This document shows, in pieces, positions 1 to 9,264 of a stretch of DNA of 25,781 nt (positions are counted from its first letter, which is position 1; every line of letters starts with the position of its first letter). The stretch comes from Paenibacillus sp. oral taxon 786 str. D14 (GTDB taxonomy: Bacteria > Bacillota > Bacilli > Paenibacillales > Paenibacillaceae), in NCBI RefSeq assembly GCF_000159955.1, contig NZ_GG695970.1, positions 159,011-184,791 of the forward strand, read 5' to 3'. A model generated the notes under the pieces. That model was given only the letters and a program-made list of their open reading frames with translations. It ran no database searches and had not been told where the DNA came from. Position numbers and translations under genes: made by a program.

Positions 1-7
1 CATCTGG

Positions 8-3000
8 ATGAAACGTATGTTGCAGAGGCGAATGGCCGGGGTGATTTGTCTCACTTTACTGGCGGCGTTGTTCTGGCCAGGGATGCCCATCGCCTCCTCG
101 GCCGCAGGTACGGAGGAACTTCCGAGGGCGGAAGAGACTTCAGGGGAACCGGTTCAGTTTGTAAAAGAAGAAGGCGGTATTTCGCTTGAATTCACGGACA
201 TTAACGCAGCGGGTGCCTCGCTGGAGGAAAAGACCGATTACCTTGCCTTGTTCACGAGCGGGGCGACCGTAACCGATGCCGCGTATGAGCCTGTGTCGGA
301 GGTACGGGTTGCGGAAGGGCAAGTGGCCGTCACCGTTGATGCCGAAGGGATCGTGCAGGAAGTCGTTGGTCCCCTAGATGATCCTCCCACAACATGGGAT
401 GCGGAGCGAATGCTCCCGATTCCGGAAGGGGGATACCTCGTGCTGGCTGGAGGGAAGAGCTCTTGGGACGAGTCGGCATATCGACCGGCGCTCTTTCAGG
501 AGTATCACCTCGGGGATCAGGTGAAGCTGATGCGTGCGGGGGTGGAAGTGACCGCGGCGGATTTTATTCCGGCAACGCCTGATCCGGACCCGGAACCTGC
601 TCCAGAGCCTCCACCTGCCGCCGAACCGGAACCTGAACCGGATCCCGATCCGGAGCCAGCGCTTCCCGAGCTCATGCTGTTAACGGAAGACCAGACGATC
701 GTGGACATTCCTGTCATCGAAGTTGCCGGGTTTGTGGCGAATTATGATGAGCATCTGGAGCTTGGCGTTACGGTAAATGGGGACCAGGTCGAGTTATCAG
801 CGGATGGGGTTTTTCGTGAAAATGTGTATTTAAGTGCGGGAGCGAACGCAGTAACGGTCATCTTACTTCAGGCCGGGGAGGAATTGGAAAGGGAGATATT
901 GACGATTATGTATGAGCCGTCGGAGAATCAGGACTATATCGAAGTTGAAGCCGCACCCAAAGATATCTCCATCGACATTGATGGACCGCGGATCAAGATC
1001 GATTACGTGGATAAAGACGTGACTGGCGTGCCCAATATCGTTGCGTTGTTTACTAGAGATTACGGCGAATCGATCGAAATTCCACAGTTCAATGTGGCCG
1101 TACAGGTCGATGCTAACAACCGGGTTTTGCAGGTGATTAACCCTTCAATTAACGGTCAGCCTCCCGTATGGACCGGGCCGACCCTCCTTGAAATTCCGGA
1201 GGAAGGTTATGTGCTGATGGCGCAGGACGACAGTTATGCTGGCAATTACATCAAGCGTTTCCTCGCAGAAAATTTCAAAGCGGGAGACATCATCAAGCTT
1301 CGCAAGAACGGAGAAGTCGTATCCGTCCGGGATCTGATGAGCGGGAATGGCCCGATCGCCCGTCTCAAGGTAAACAATCAGCGGATGTATACGGTGACGG
1401 AGGACCACACGATCCTGTCGGGGATCATCGAGAATATCGACGATCCGGCGGCCATCCAGCTGCTGGTGAATGGGACTTCCGTTCCTTTTGAGGCGGATGG
1501 ATCCTTTAGCTATTCTTACCCTTTAACGAAAGGCACCAACTATATCGAAATGAGGGTATTAAAAAACGAGATCGAGCAGGACCGTCGGGATCTGGCGGTG
1601 TTTGCCCGGGATCATCTTGCCTCGGACAAAGAAGTCATTTTATGGGTCGATCAGGCCTCCAATGCGAAAAAGTTTCAAACCAGCGAGCAGGTGCGCGCTT
1701 TTCTTCAAAAGGCCAAGGATACCGGAGTCACCTCCATCGCCTTGGATGTGAAGGGCGTAGAAGGCTATGTCTCGTACAAGAAAAATGACTTGACCGGAAG
1801 GCCCTACGTCAGCGAACTTCAAGCTCCCGGAAGAGCAGGAGCCAATCCGGACTTGGATCTGCTGCAGGAATTCATCGATCATGGCCATGATTTAGGGTTG
1901 GAAATCCATGCGGTGGTTAACGTATTTGCCGAAGGGTCTATCGCCTATAACGAGTACGCCGTGCTGAATGATCACCTGGACTGGGAAGAGCGCGTGCACT
2001 ACGCGGAAAACAACGGTGAAATCAAACGGCTGCGGGAAAGCGCGAAGCAGGGCTTGGTCGCCTTCGTCAATCCGGCAAACGATGAGGTGCGCGAGTTCGA
2101 GCTGAAGACTTTTGAAGAGATTCTCAAAAATTATGACGTGGATGGCGTCGTACATGACCGTGGACGCTACGACAATGAAGGTGCAGATTTCAGCGAGGAA
2201 ACGCGGGTCAAGTTTGAGCAGTTCTTGCTCCAGCGCGGCAAGCAGCTGAACGACTGGCCCAATGACATTTTTTATTATGAAAATAACGTCAGAGTGGATG
2301 GCCCGCTCATCCAAGATTGGTGGGAGTTCCGGTCAGGTGTGATCCAGAGCTTTTTTGGCGAAGTGAAGTCGCTGGTGGATTCCTACGAGGCTGGGTCGGG
2401 AAGAACGATCAAGGTGTCTTCCTACGTCGGTTCCTGGTATGAGACGTATTATCTCAACGGGGTGAACTGGGCGAGCAAAAATTTCCGTATCCATCCTTCC
2501 CTGGGCTTGCCGGTTGAGTCGATTTATACACCGGAGTATTACGATACCGGGTACATCGAATATCTAGATTTTCTGATGATTGGCGCTTATCAGACGACCA
2601 GTCAGGAGATTCAGAAGTACATTACCCTTGGGAACATCGTGACGAATGGCGAGATTCCACTGTATGCAGGGATTGCCCTAAACAATGTACAGCTTCCAGC
2701 CGTTCAGCGGGAGGTGTTCCAGGCGGGTTTGAGAACGACAAATGGACTCATGCTGTTCGACGCTTCCCAAATTAACTGGGCGATTGCCAAGGCGTCGCTG
2801 GAGGACCGCGAATGGGTGAAGGATTACCAACTGGGCATGAGCTTGCCGGATCGTCCTGATACGTTCCTCGAAGGCCATTATTACAACGTGAACCGGGTGG
2901 AAGGTAACATTAATGTGCTGACGGACGCGTTTGGAACGACAACGGGAACAAATCATTTTGGCGTTGAGGTGGTTGTGGATGATACGGGCGTCGTCACCCG

Positions 3001-4738
3001 CGTGGCCAACCGCAATCAAGCGATCAATTGGAGTTGGGGAGCGCCGGAGGAGAATAACAGCGTCATTCCGCCAGGCGGCTTCGTCATCTCGACCATTGAT
3101 CCATCGGGAGTTAGAACCAATCGGCAACTTGTGGCCAACGCTTATGAGGTTGGCGATCAGGTTCGTTCCGCCGTCTTAAGCGGCCTGATGGATGATGCGT
3201 TGCGAGAAACACGGGACAGCCATTATCCGTTGGAAGGCACGGTTGAGGTGCTTGGCCCAGGAACGCCTTCCGTGAAAGTAAATGGGGAGTCCGCGTCCGT
3301 TAACCCGACCGGAACTTTCTCAGCAAACGTCCCGTTATCGCCAGGGATCAATTTCGTCCAAGTGGATGTATATGTGGATGATCTGAAAACGAATAGCCAG
3401 ACCGTGCAGATCATTCGCACATCCACCGGGGATGGCGGCTCCAATCCTGGCCAGCCGGGATCGTCGGGCGGCAGCAGCAGCGGTACGACGCCAACCCAGC
3501 CGGTGAAGCCGGAGCGGCTGCACGTTGTGAAGACTACGGCGGAGAATGGACAGCATCTCGTAGACGCTAAGGCCGAATTGTCGCGGATGCTTGAGGAGGT
3601 CAAAAGTCTTCAAACGAAACCGGCCCAATCGCAGCAGCTTCAATACAGCTTCACTGAATCCGCCGACGTCCTCACCCTGCACTTGCCAACCGCGGGATTG
3701 GAGGCAGCGGTGAAGGAGTTGCCAAATGGCGTTATCCTGCTGGAGTCGCCGTTAGTAGGCAGGCTGGAGCTGCCGGTTCAGGCGTTAAGCGAGTCTCTGC
3801 AACTGCGGGGATCTGCGGACAGCTTGCATATTCGCCTCAGTCTACCTGCGAAAGCGCAGGAAGAAGAGCTTCACCGCTTGTTGCCGGATCAGGCTGCACC
3901 GCTTGGATCGCTGCTGGAGGTGTCCTTCTTTTGGGAGCAAGGCGGCACCTTAACTGAACTGCCAGCCTTTAAGGGAGCCAATGCCAAGTTTACGGCTGCA
4001 CCGCTGTCAGGTTCCATCTCTGCCGGTACGACCACCGTTCTTCTTCTGCAGCCTTCTTTGGGCAGCTACACGTTTGTGCCTGCGGTGATCAGGGAGGAAG
4101 GCGGTAAGGCCCTGATCACGTTCCGGTTGAAGGCAAGCGGCATTTATGCGGCGATCGCGCACCGGAAGACCTTTACGGATCTGAACGGCCACTGGGCGGC
4201 TGACGAGGTAGGAATGTTAGCCTCCAAAACGGTCATCCAAGGCACCTCCGATACGGAATTCAGCCCCAATGCACCGATTACGAGAACCCAATTTACGGCC
4301 ATGCTCGTCCGTGCCCTCGGTTTGACAGGACAGCAGCCGAATCCGAGCGGGGGCTTCACCGATGTAAACCCGGGTGCGTGGTATGCGAGTGCGGTATCGA
4401 CGGCGGTAGAACACGGGTTAATTGAAGGTTTTGCCGGCGGAGAGTTCCGTCCGAACGAGCAAATTACGCGTCAACAGATGAGTGTGCTGCTGGTTCGTGC
4501 GTTGAAGCTGGCAGGAGCCGAGGTTCCTCTTGGAAACCCGAGTTCCACGCTGGCTGGATTCGAGGATCGCAGCCAAATTGGAGCTTGGGCTAAAGAAGCC
4601 GCAGCTATCGCCGTGGAATCGGGCTTAATGAAAGGGCGCGGGGATGGCGATTTTGCCCCCGAAGCATCGTCTACCCGTGCAGAAGCAGCGACGGTGCTTG
4701 CCCGAATGTTGCGGATGGCGGGGCTGATCAATCCGTAA
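8..4738 (+). CDS. SLH-anchored multidomain GHL10-type glycoside hydrolase-like protein
   Basis: A 1576-residue secreted, cell-surface protein. Residues 1-32 form a signal peptide (Lys/Arg start, hydrophobic core, Ala-Ser-Ser-Ala-Ala end). A Pro/Glu/Asp-rich spacer lies at about 191-221. Residues about 540-940 resemble the GHL10/DUF187 family 10 glycosylhydrolase fold, including a barrel-strand segment YDVDGVVHDRGRYD. A Gly/Ser linker at about 1142-1168 precedes an unassigned region. Three SLH repeats follow at about 1387-1440, 1448-1505 and 1517-1571, which should bind pyruvylated secondary cell-wall polymer. The hydrolase core is flanked by repeated modules: one type at about 55-190, 315-450 and 955-1065, and an Ig-like/glucodextranase-B-like type at about 225-305, 459-540 and 1066-1130. 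The substrate is unknown; a polysaccharide is an inference. The first visible ATG is only 7 bases from the window edge, so the ribosome site and true start cannot be judged. Confidence 0.85.
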   Translation: MKRMLQRRMAGVICLTLLAALFWPGMPIASSAAGTEELPRAEETSGEPVQFVKEEGGISLEFTDINAAGASLEEKTDYLALFTSGATVTDAAYEPVSEVRVAEGQVAVTVDAEGIVQEVVGPLDDPPTTWDAERMLPIPEGGYLVLAGGKSSWDESAYRPALFQEYHLGDQVKLMRAGVEVTAADFIPATPDPDPEPAPEPPPAAEPEPEPDPDPEPALPELMLLTEDQTIVDIPVIEVAGFVANYDEHLELGVTVNGDQVELSADGVFRENVYLSAGANAVTVILLQAGEELEREILTIMYEPSENQDYIEVEAAPKDISIDIDGPRIKIDYVDKDVTGVPNIVALFTRDYGESIEIPQFNVAVQVDANNRVLQVINPSINGQPPVWTGPTLLEIPEEGYVLMAQDDSYAGNYIKRFLAENFKAGDIIKLRKNGEVVSVRDLMSGNGPIARLKVNNQRMYTVTEDHTILSGIIENIDDPAAIQLLVNGTSVPFEADGSFSYSYPLTKGTNYIEMRVLKNEIEQDRRDLAVFARDHLASDKEVILWVDQASNAKKFQTSEQVRAFLQKAKDTGVTSIALDVKGVEGYVSYKKNDLTGRPYVSELQAPGRAGANPDLDLLQEFIDHGHDLGLEIHAVVNVFAEGSIAYNEYAVLNDHLDWEERVHYAENNGEIKRLRESAKQGLVAFVNPANDEVREFELKTFEEILKNYDVDGVVHDRGRYDNEGADFSEETRVKFEQFLLQRGKQLNDWPNDIFYYENNVRVDGPLIQDWWEFRSGVIQSFFGEVKSLVDSYEAGSGRTIKVSSYVGSWYETYYLNGVNWASKNFRIHPSLGLPVESIYTPEYYDTGYIEYLDFLMIGAYQTTSQEIQKYITLGNIVTNGEIPLYAGIALNNVQLPAVQREVFQAGLRTTNGLMLFDASQINWAIAKASLEDREWVKDYQLGMSLPDRPDTFLEGHYYNVNRVEGNINVLTDAFGTTTGTNHFGVEVVVDDTGVVTRVANRNQAINWSWGAPEENNSVIPPGGFVISTIDPSGVRTNRQLVANAYEVGDQVRSAVLSGLMDDALRETRDSHYPLEGTVEVLGPGTPSVKVNGESASVNPTGTFSANVPLSPGINFVQVDVYVDDLKTNSQTVQIIRTSTGDGGSNPGQPGSSGGSSSGTTPTQPVKPERLHVVKTTAENGQHLVDAKAELSRMLEEVKSLQTKPAQSQQLQYSFTESADVLTLHLPTAGLEAAVKELPNGVILLESPLVGRLELPVQALSESLQLRGSADSLHIRLSLPAKAQEEELHRLLPDQAAPLGSLLEVSFFWEQGGTLTELPAFKGANAKFTAAPLSGSISAGTTTVLLLQPSLGSYTFVPAVIREEGGKALITFRLKASGIYAAIAHRKTFTDLNGHWAADEVGMLASKTVIQGTSDTEFSPNAPITRTQFTAMLVRALGLTGQQPNPSGGFTDVNPGAWYASAVSTAVEHGLIEGFAGGEFRPNEQITRQQMSVLLVRALKLAGAEVPLGNPSSTLAGFEDRSQIGAWAKEAAAIAVESGLMKGRGDGDFAPEASSTRAEAATVLARMLRMAGLINP

Positions 4739-4747
4739 ATGGAACGC

Positions 4748-4798
4748 AAAATGCCAGCCTGCGGAAGGCTTCATCCGCTGGCTGGCATTCTTTTTTCC
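4748..4798 (+). terminator. Rho-independent terminator between convergent genes
   Basis: The arms AATGCCAGC (4750-4758) and GCTGGCATT (4781-4789) pair, with an extra inner GCGGA/TCCGC pairing, and are followed by TCTTTTTTCC. It ends the SLH gene. Read on the minus strand the stem is followed by only a short TTTT, so it may weakly serve the convergent oxidoreductase gene too. Confidence 0.85.
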
Positions 4799-4806
4799 TT
4801 GAAATA

Positions 4807-6384
4807 TCAAACTGGGCGCAGCTTGGGCCACTGTAATTCAACGCCTTGGCTGAGGAGGCGCTGTTGAAAGTCGGATAAGGTTTCATCATGATTGCGAACG
4901 TCCGTTGGGAAGAGGTTGCGATCCAAGCAGAAGCTGGCGCACATTCCTGCAGCTTCGCCGATGTTCCATTCCACGGGATGGAGCCGGTAACAGCCGTTGG
5001 TGATATGGGTGACCCCGATGTTTTTACCGGCTGCCAGCACGTTTTTGACCCGTTTCGGGATCAAGCTGCCCAGCGGAATTTGAAAGGGCAAGGAAGAGAT
5101 ATCAATGTACGGCCGGTTGCCCGTGCTCGGATGCAGATCGATGCGGTAACATCCGACCCCAACGGAATCCGGGAACCACTCGGCTGCACCGTCTGGACGG
5201 GAGGCCGTGGCGACATGCTGCTCCAGCACCGTAAACTCCGCTTGAATTCGTCTCGACTCGCGGATATACGGAGCCATCGCCAGCCCGTCCTCCGTTCCGA
5301 CGACGTCGCGGCGCAGGCGCAAACCAGGGTAGCCTTGCCCGCCGTCCGGCCGAGGAGCTTCAGTCTGCAGCCAATACAACAGCGACAGGCTTAGCTGCTT
5401 AGCTTGATGGAGATGACGCGCGGCTTCCTCCTCCGGGACGTCGATAATGGAGCCGAGCCAATAGTCGTTCTGCGGCCAGTTGATCAGGGAGATCGGACGA
5501 AAGCCGAAGCGGCTGTCGAAATGGGTGGGATCGAGGATTTGCCGGTATTGAAACAGCGGGAACTTGCCTCCATAACCCGGAAAAACCTCATATTCAACCG
5601 GCTCGTTTGTGGCTGGCCTCACGCCGGTTAAGCTTAACAGCCGATCCGGCCAGAAATCAGCTTGATATTGTCTCCAGAACGCGTACATCTCAGGCTTGTC
5701 GATGAGATGTTCTTCCCCGTCGGCATAGTCTACGGCAAAGCAATACGTGAAGCTCTGGATGTCCTGCGGCGCCGGATCTCCATCGATCGCATGAGGCTCG
5801 CCGGTTTGTGCTTTCGATTCGGCCCCGGTTACATACTCAATTCCTGCAAGTGGAAGCAAGTCTCCAAGTTCGGTGGCATCGAGAAAAAACGGCGCCTCAA
5901 GCACCAGTTCATCCCCGGTGTCGAGATGACGTACCGTCACACTGCGGACGGCATCTCCTTCAGTTTCGGCTTGCTGGAGGCGATAACGGTGAAGAATCGT
6001 CAGCCTTCCGCTGTGCAGGTAAGGGGCTAGCATCTGCTCAAGCACAGCCAGTCCAACGCGGGGATCATGACTAATCCGGCTGACGATGCCGCCGCCGGGA
6101 TTGAGTTCGGGTAGGTTACGCGCCGCCGGTGTTAACGGATAATGATCTCGATAGTACTGGCGTATGCCATTGCGGAATCTTCGGTAAGTTCTTGTACAGC
6201 CAAAATGCTCAATCCAGGGGTGCTCATCCGGCGGAACGGCCTGACTGGTCAGTTGCCCGCCAATCCAAAGCGTCTCCTCCGTCATGATGACGGTTTTGCC
6301 TGAAGCGGCCGCGGCTAGAGCTGCGGCGGTTCCTCCGGTACCACCCCCAAGGATGACGATATCCGCCTTCATTTCGCGTTTCAT
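4807..6384 (-). CDS. FAD-dependent oxidoreductase (FAD_oxidored family)
   Basis: A soluble flavoprotein of about 525 residues. Close to the N-terminus lies a Rossmann dinucleotide fold, VILGGGTGGTAAALAAAASG, followed by an acidic residue pair expected to bind the FAD ribose. Near the C-terminus, the segment VLAAGKNIGVTHITNGCYRL resembles the second FAD contact of this family. No signal peptide is visible. I chose the ATG at 6384 because AAGGAG sits 10 bases upstream. The ATG at 6393 is too close to that site, and the ATG at 6450 has no ribosome site. It diverges from a Gfo/Idh/MocA pair, which hints at sugar or polyol metabolism, but this is inference and the substrate is unknown. The reading frame is intact. 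Confidence 0.8.
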   Translation of the reverse strand: MKREMKADIVILGGGTGGTAAALAAAASGKTVIMTEETLWIGGQLTSQAVPPDEHPWIEHFGCTRTYRRFRNGIRQYYRDHYPLTPAARNLPELNPGGGIVSRISHDPRVGLAVLEQMLAPYLHSGRLTILHRYRLQQAETEGDAVRSVTVRHLDTGDELVLEAPFFLDATELGDLLPLAGIEYVTGAESKAQTGEPHAIDGDPAPQDIQSFTYCFAVDYADGEEHLIDKPEMYAFWRQYQADFWPDRLLSLTGVRPATNEPVEYEVFPGYGGKFPLFQYRQILDPTHFDSRFGFRPISLINWPQNDYWLGSIIDVPEEEAARHLHQAKQLSLSLLYWLQTEAPRPDGGQGYPGLRLRRDVVGTEDGLAMAPYIRESRRIQAEFTVLEQHVATASRPDGAAEWFPDSVGVGCYRIDLHPSTGNRPYIDISSLPFQIPLGSLIPKRVKNVLAAGKNIGVTHITNGCYRLHPVEWNIGEAAGMCASFCLDRNLFPTDVRNHDETLSDFQQRLLSQGVELQWPKLRPV

Positions 6385-6617
6385 CGCTTCCATTCTCCTT
6401 TTTTCCTGAGATTCATCGTTTGACGTCAGGTTGCCCATGATTGCATTCATTGTAGATGGTTAGGCCAGAGAACGGTACGGGAAGCGGGTGACCTTTTATG
6501 GTAATTTGATGTGGTTTCGCCTTCTGACTTATTCCAATTTGCGACTGATCTGGTATGCTAGGAATCATCATAGACTTATCTTGATCCGACGATTTCTAGT
6601 TAGCAGGAGGGAAGCTG

Positions 6618-7679
6618 ATGAACAAGATCACCATTGCCGTGATTGGCTGCGGCACGATTGCAAACCACGCCCACATCCCGTCTTACCTGAACCACAAGCA
6701 TGTAGAAATCAAGTATTTCTGTGACATCTTGAAGGAACGCGCCGAGGCGGCTGTCACCAAATACGAATGCGGACAGGCGATCACAGATTACCGGCAGATC
6801 GTTGAAGATCCGGAGGTGGATGCTGTATCCATCTGTACGCCTAATGCTTCGCACGCGACGATTGCCATTGATTGCCTTCGTGCGGGGAAGCATGTGGTTT
6901 GCGAGAAGCCGGCAGCCCGGACTTACGAAGAAGCCTTAGAAATGCAGAAGGTCCAGCATGAGACGGGCAAAGTGTTGAATATCGGGGTCGTGAATCGGTA
7001 CAACGAAAGTGTCAATCGCATCAAAAACATGATCCAAAACGGCGAGCTTGGCGAGTTGTATCATGTGTACGCCAGCTTCCGCGCCCACCGATCGATTCCG
7101 GGTTTAGGCGGCGCTTTTACGACGAAAGCGATCGCCGGTGGCGGGGCGCTGATCGACTGGGGCGTTCATTTTATCGACATCGTCATGTACTGTGCGGGCG
7201 ATCCGAAGCCTAGAACCGTTACCAGTCAAGCCTATTCCAAACTGGGGAAAGACATGGAAAACTATACGTATCTCAAAATGTGGGCAGGACCGCCGGATTA
7301 TCACGGTACGTATGATGTCGATGACTTCGTAACCGCATTGATCCGTACCGAAGGCCCGACGATTTCCTTGAACGGAGCTTGGGCGCAGAACATCGGAGTT
7401 GAGGAGATGTTTATCGACTTCCTGGGCGACAAGGGCGGCATACGGTTGAACTACGGCGGGGATTTTACCTTCTATACAGCCAAAGACGGCGCTCTGATCG
7501 AAACAACGCCAAAGTTCACCTCCGGGAATATGTATCAGCAGGAAATCGATGGCTTCCTGGAGTGCATCCAAACGGGGGAGAAGCAGCCCTCCCATATTGA
7601 CACCGTCATCCTGTCCTCTCGCATTATTCAGGCGATTTATGATTCATCCGACAAAGGGGAGGAAATCGCGCTCTCATGA
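6618..7679 (+). CDS. Gfo/Idh/MocA family NAD(P)-dependent oxidoreductase
   Basis: A 353-residue cytoplasmic sugar or polyol dehydrogenase-like enzyme. The N-terminal Rossmann fold shows VIGCGTIA (about 8-15). The EKP motif lies at 96-98, and the catalytic D-x-x-x-H-x-x-D arrangement is seen as D180, H184 and D187 in IDWGVHFID. All expected catalytic features are present. The start is set by AGGAGGG 6 bases upstream of the ATG. Its stop overlaps the start of the next gene by 4 bases (ATGA), so the two should be translationally coupled and may act on the same substrate. Family substrates range from inositol to glucose-type sugars and amino sugars, and the sequence alone does not choose among them. 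Confidence 0.88.
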   Translation: MNKITIAVIGCGTIANHAHIPSYLNHKHVEIKYFCDILKERAEAAVTKYECGQAITDYRQIVEDPEVDAVSICTPNASHATIAIDCLRAGKHVVCEKPAARTYEEALEMQKVQHETGKVLNIGVVNRYNESVNRIKNMIQNGELGELYHVYASFRAHRSIPGLGGAFTTKAIAGGGALIDWGVHFIDIVMYCAGDPKPRTVTSQAYSKLGKDMENYTYLKMWAGPPDYHGTYDVDDFVTALIRTEGPTISLNGAWAQNIGVEEMFIDFLGDKGGIRLNYGGDFTFYTAKDGALIETTPKFTSGNMYQQEIDGFLECIQTGEKQPSHIDTVILSSRIIQAIYDSSDKGEEIALS

Positions 7680-8518
7680 AAAAAATCGGGTTTATCGACC
7701 TGCATCTCGACCAGTTCCATGCCAACAAATATCCCGGGTGGATCGAGCAGGCTTCCGATGGCGCCATGAAGGTAACGTATGCTTATGGGAAAAGAGACAA
7801 GGAGAACGGACTCACAAACGAGGCGTGGTGCAAGGAGCACGGCATCGAATTACTGCCGTCCATTCAAGACGTCGTGGAGCGGAGCGATTACTTGATCGTG
7901 TTATCTCCCGACAATCCGGAGTTCCATGAGGAATTGTCGCAGCTTCCGTTGCAGTCGGGCAAGCCGACCTACATCGATAAGACGTTTGCTCCGGACCGGG
8001 AGACGGCGGTACGCCTCTTCGACCTGGCCGCGCAGCACGGAACGCCGATGTATTCGACGTCTGCCCTCCGTTTTGCCAGCGAATATGCGGAGATTGACAA
8101 GGCAGGGATTCAAACGATTTGCAGCTGGGGGCCCGGCGCATTCGACAACTATTCGATTCATCAAATCGAGCCGATCATCCGTCTGATGGGGGCCGATCCC
8201 AAGCGCGTCATGTACACCGGAACGCCGGATTCCCCCGCGCTTCTCATCGACTTCGGGGAAGGCCGCCAAGCATCGATCCACCATTTGGGGGACAATTGTC
8301 CTTTTACCCTTGGCATCAAATACGATAATGGAACCTTTAAGCAAGCCACGGCGGCCTCCAATTTCTTTGATCCGTTTATCCGGAACCTGGTGACCTTCTT
8401 TGAAACCGGCGAGCCCGCAGTTGACCCGGCCGAAACTGTAGCCGTGATCACCGTAATCGAGTACGGATTGAAGGCGGCGGAAACACCAGGGATATGGTTG
8501 GATTTGCCATCCTCCTAA
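7676..8518 (+). CDS. Short Gfo/Idh/MocA-like protein with degenerate nucleotide-binding motif
   Basis: A 280-residue protein with the overall layout of a Gfo/Idh/MocA oxidoreductase but altered key sites. Where relatives carry a Gly-rich GxGxxG loop, it reads IGFIDLHLDQFHA, with no glycine pair. The EKP motif is replaced by DKT (101-103), keeping only the lysine. The usual D-x-x-x-H-x-x-D region appears as SIHQIEP (about 159-165). It also lacks part of the usual C-terminal extension (280 residues against about 330-380). It overlaps the preceding full-length family member by 4 bases. I infer a non-canonical partner or an enzyme with different cofactor use rather than a pseudogene, because the frame is open throughout and followed by a strong terminator. 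Confidence 0.75.
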   Translation: MKKIGFIDLHLDQFHANKYPGWIEQASDGAMKVTYAYGKRDKENGLTNEAWCKEHGIELLPSIQDVVERSDYLIVLSPDNPEFHEELSQLPLQSGKPTYIDKTFAPDRETAVRLFDLAAQHGTPMYSTSALRFASEYAEIDKAGIQTICSWGPGAFDNYSIHQIEPIIRLMGADPKRVMYTGTPDSPALLIDFGEGRQASIHHLGDNCPFTLGIKYDNGTFKQATAASNFFDPFIRNLVTFFETGEPAVDPAETVAVITVIEYGLKAAETPGIWLDLPSS

Positions 8519-8536
8519 TCATAATTGATTGACACG

Positions 8537-8564
8537 ACCCACCTTCGCCTGAAGGTGGGTTTTT
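8537..8564 (+). terminator. Rho-independent terminator after the oxidoreductase pair
   Basis: A perfect 10-base stem, ACCCACCTTC (8537-8546) with GAAGGTGGGT (8551-8560), has a 4-base GCCT loop and is followed by TTTT. It closes the two-gene oxidoreductase operon. Confidence 0.92.
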
Positions 8565-8607
8565 AGATGATTGAATCAGAGGCTAGTGATCTTCCGAGAT
8601 AAGAATG

Positions 8608-8613
8608 TATAAT
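8608..8613 (+). promoter_or_regulatory. Probable -10 box (TATAAT) of the membrane-anchored protein gene
   Basis: A perfect TATAAT lies 42 bases upstream of the ATG at 8656 and just after the preceding operon's terminator. No good -35 sits 16-18 bases before it (AGTGAT-like), so the call rests on the -10 and its position. Confidence 0.35.
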
Positions 8614-8655
8614 GTTGGAAGGGTTGAATCCCAAAGCTCTCTTGCGGGAGGAACT

Positions 8656-9234
8656 ATGAGGAAAACAGCGATTTTTGCGTTAGTCCTAATTGCACTAGGG
8701 TTCGGCTATTTTTACATAAGCAACCAATATTCGTCTACACCCATGGAGGCAGTCGAGAGAGTTAGATCTGAGATCAATGGACAACTCTTACACGAGGTCA
8801 AGACGGATCAAGGCAAGGTGTTGTTCATGCTTCGTCATCTGCAAAACGGGCAAACGCTCAATGCCGAATACGTCCAAAAAACGCCGTTACTGGGCTGGAA
8901 GTGGGGATGGGGCGGAGGGCATACCGTGCCTCACGTCTCTGATAACGATCCTGACAGCTTTTGGACAGAGCAATATTTTCCATCAACAAAAGGTACAGAT
9001 GCCGATTCCCCCTTTCCGCTTCTCTTTGGTGTGATCCAAAGCGCGCAGATCGATGCGATCCATGTCTACAGCTATGCGACCAATGAGAGCTTTACTGCGT
9101 CTGTTATGGAAACAGGGGGTCCGGGTATTCGATTGTGGTATCTTTATATTTCCGAAGAGCAGGGGACAAGGTTTAAACTGATAGCGCAAACAGAAGACCA
9201 AGAAATCATCAGTACCAAGATATCGGAATCATAG
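8656..9234 (+). CDS. Hypothetical membrane-anchored extracytoplasmic protein
   Basis: A 192-residue protein I do not recognise. It begins with a short positive stretch and one hydrophobic segment (about 4-23), then a soluble domain expected to be outside the membrane. No lipobox cysteine is visible, so an uncleaved N-terminal anchor or a signal peptide are both possible. The soluble part is rich in Trp and Gly around residues 75-90 (WKWGWGGGH) and contains no cysteine. The ATG at 8656 was chosen because GGGAGG lies 5 bases upstream; an earlier in-frame start at 8605 overlaps the -10 box and has no ribosome site. It probably forms a two-gene unit with the acetyltransferase 30 bases downstream. 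No function is assigned. Confidence 0.7.
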   Translation: MRKTAIFALVLIALGFGYFYISNQYSSTPMEAVERVRSEINGQLLHEVKTDQGKVLFMLRHLQNGQTLNAEYVQKTPLLGWKWGWGGGHTVPHVSDNDPDSFWTEQYFPSTKGTDADSPFPLLFGVIQSAQIDAIHVYSYATNESFTASVMETGGPGIRLWYLYISEEQGTRFKLIAQTEDQEIISTKISES

Positions 9235-9264
9235 ATTGAGGTATAAGAAAAGTGAGGATTATCT

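Noticed and set aside
517..717. Minus-strand Ser/Gly-rich frame opposite the SLH gene
   Set aside because: It is the complement of the Pro/Glu/Asp repeat in the real gene; low complexity and no ribosome site.
6488..6724. Plus-strand frame across the intergenic region before the oxidoreductase pair
   Set aside because: It runs out of frame into the well-supported oxidoreductase gene and has no ribosome site.
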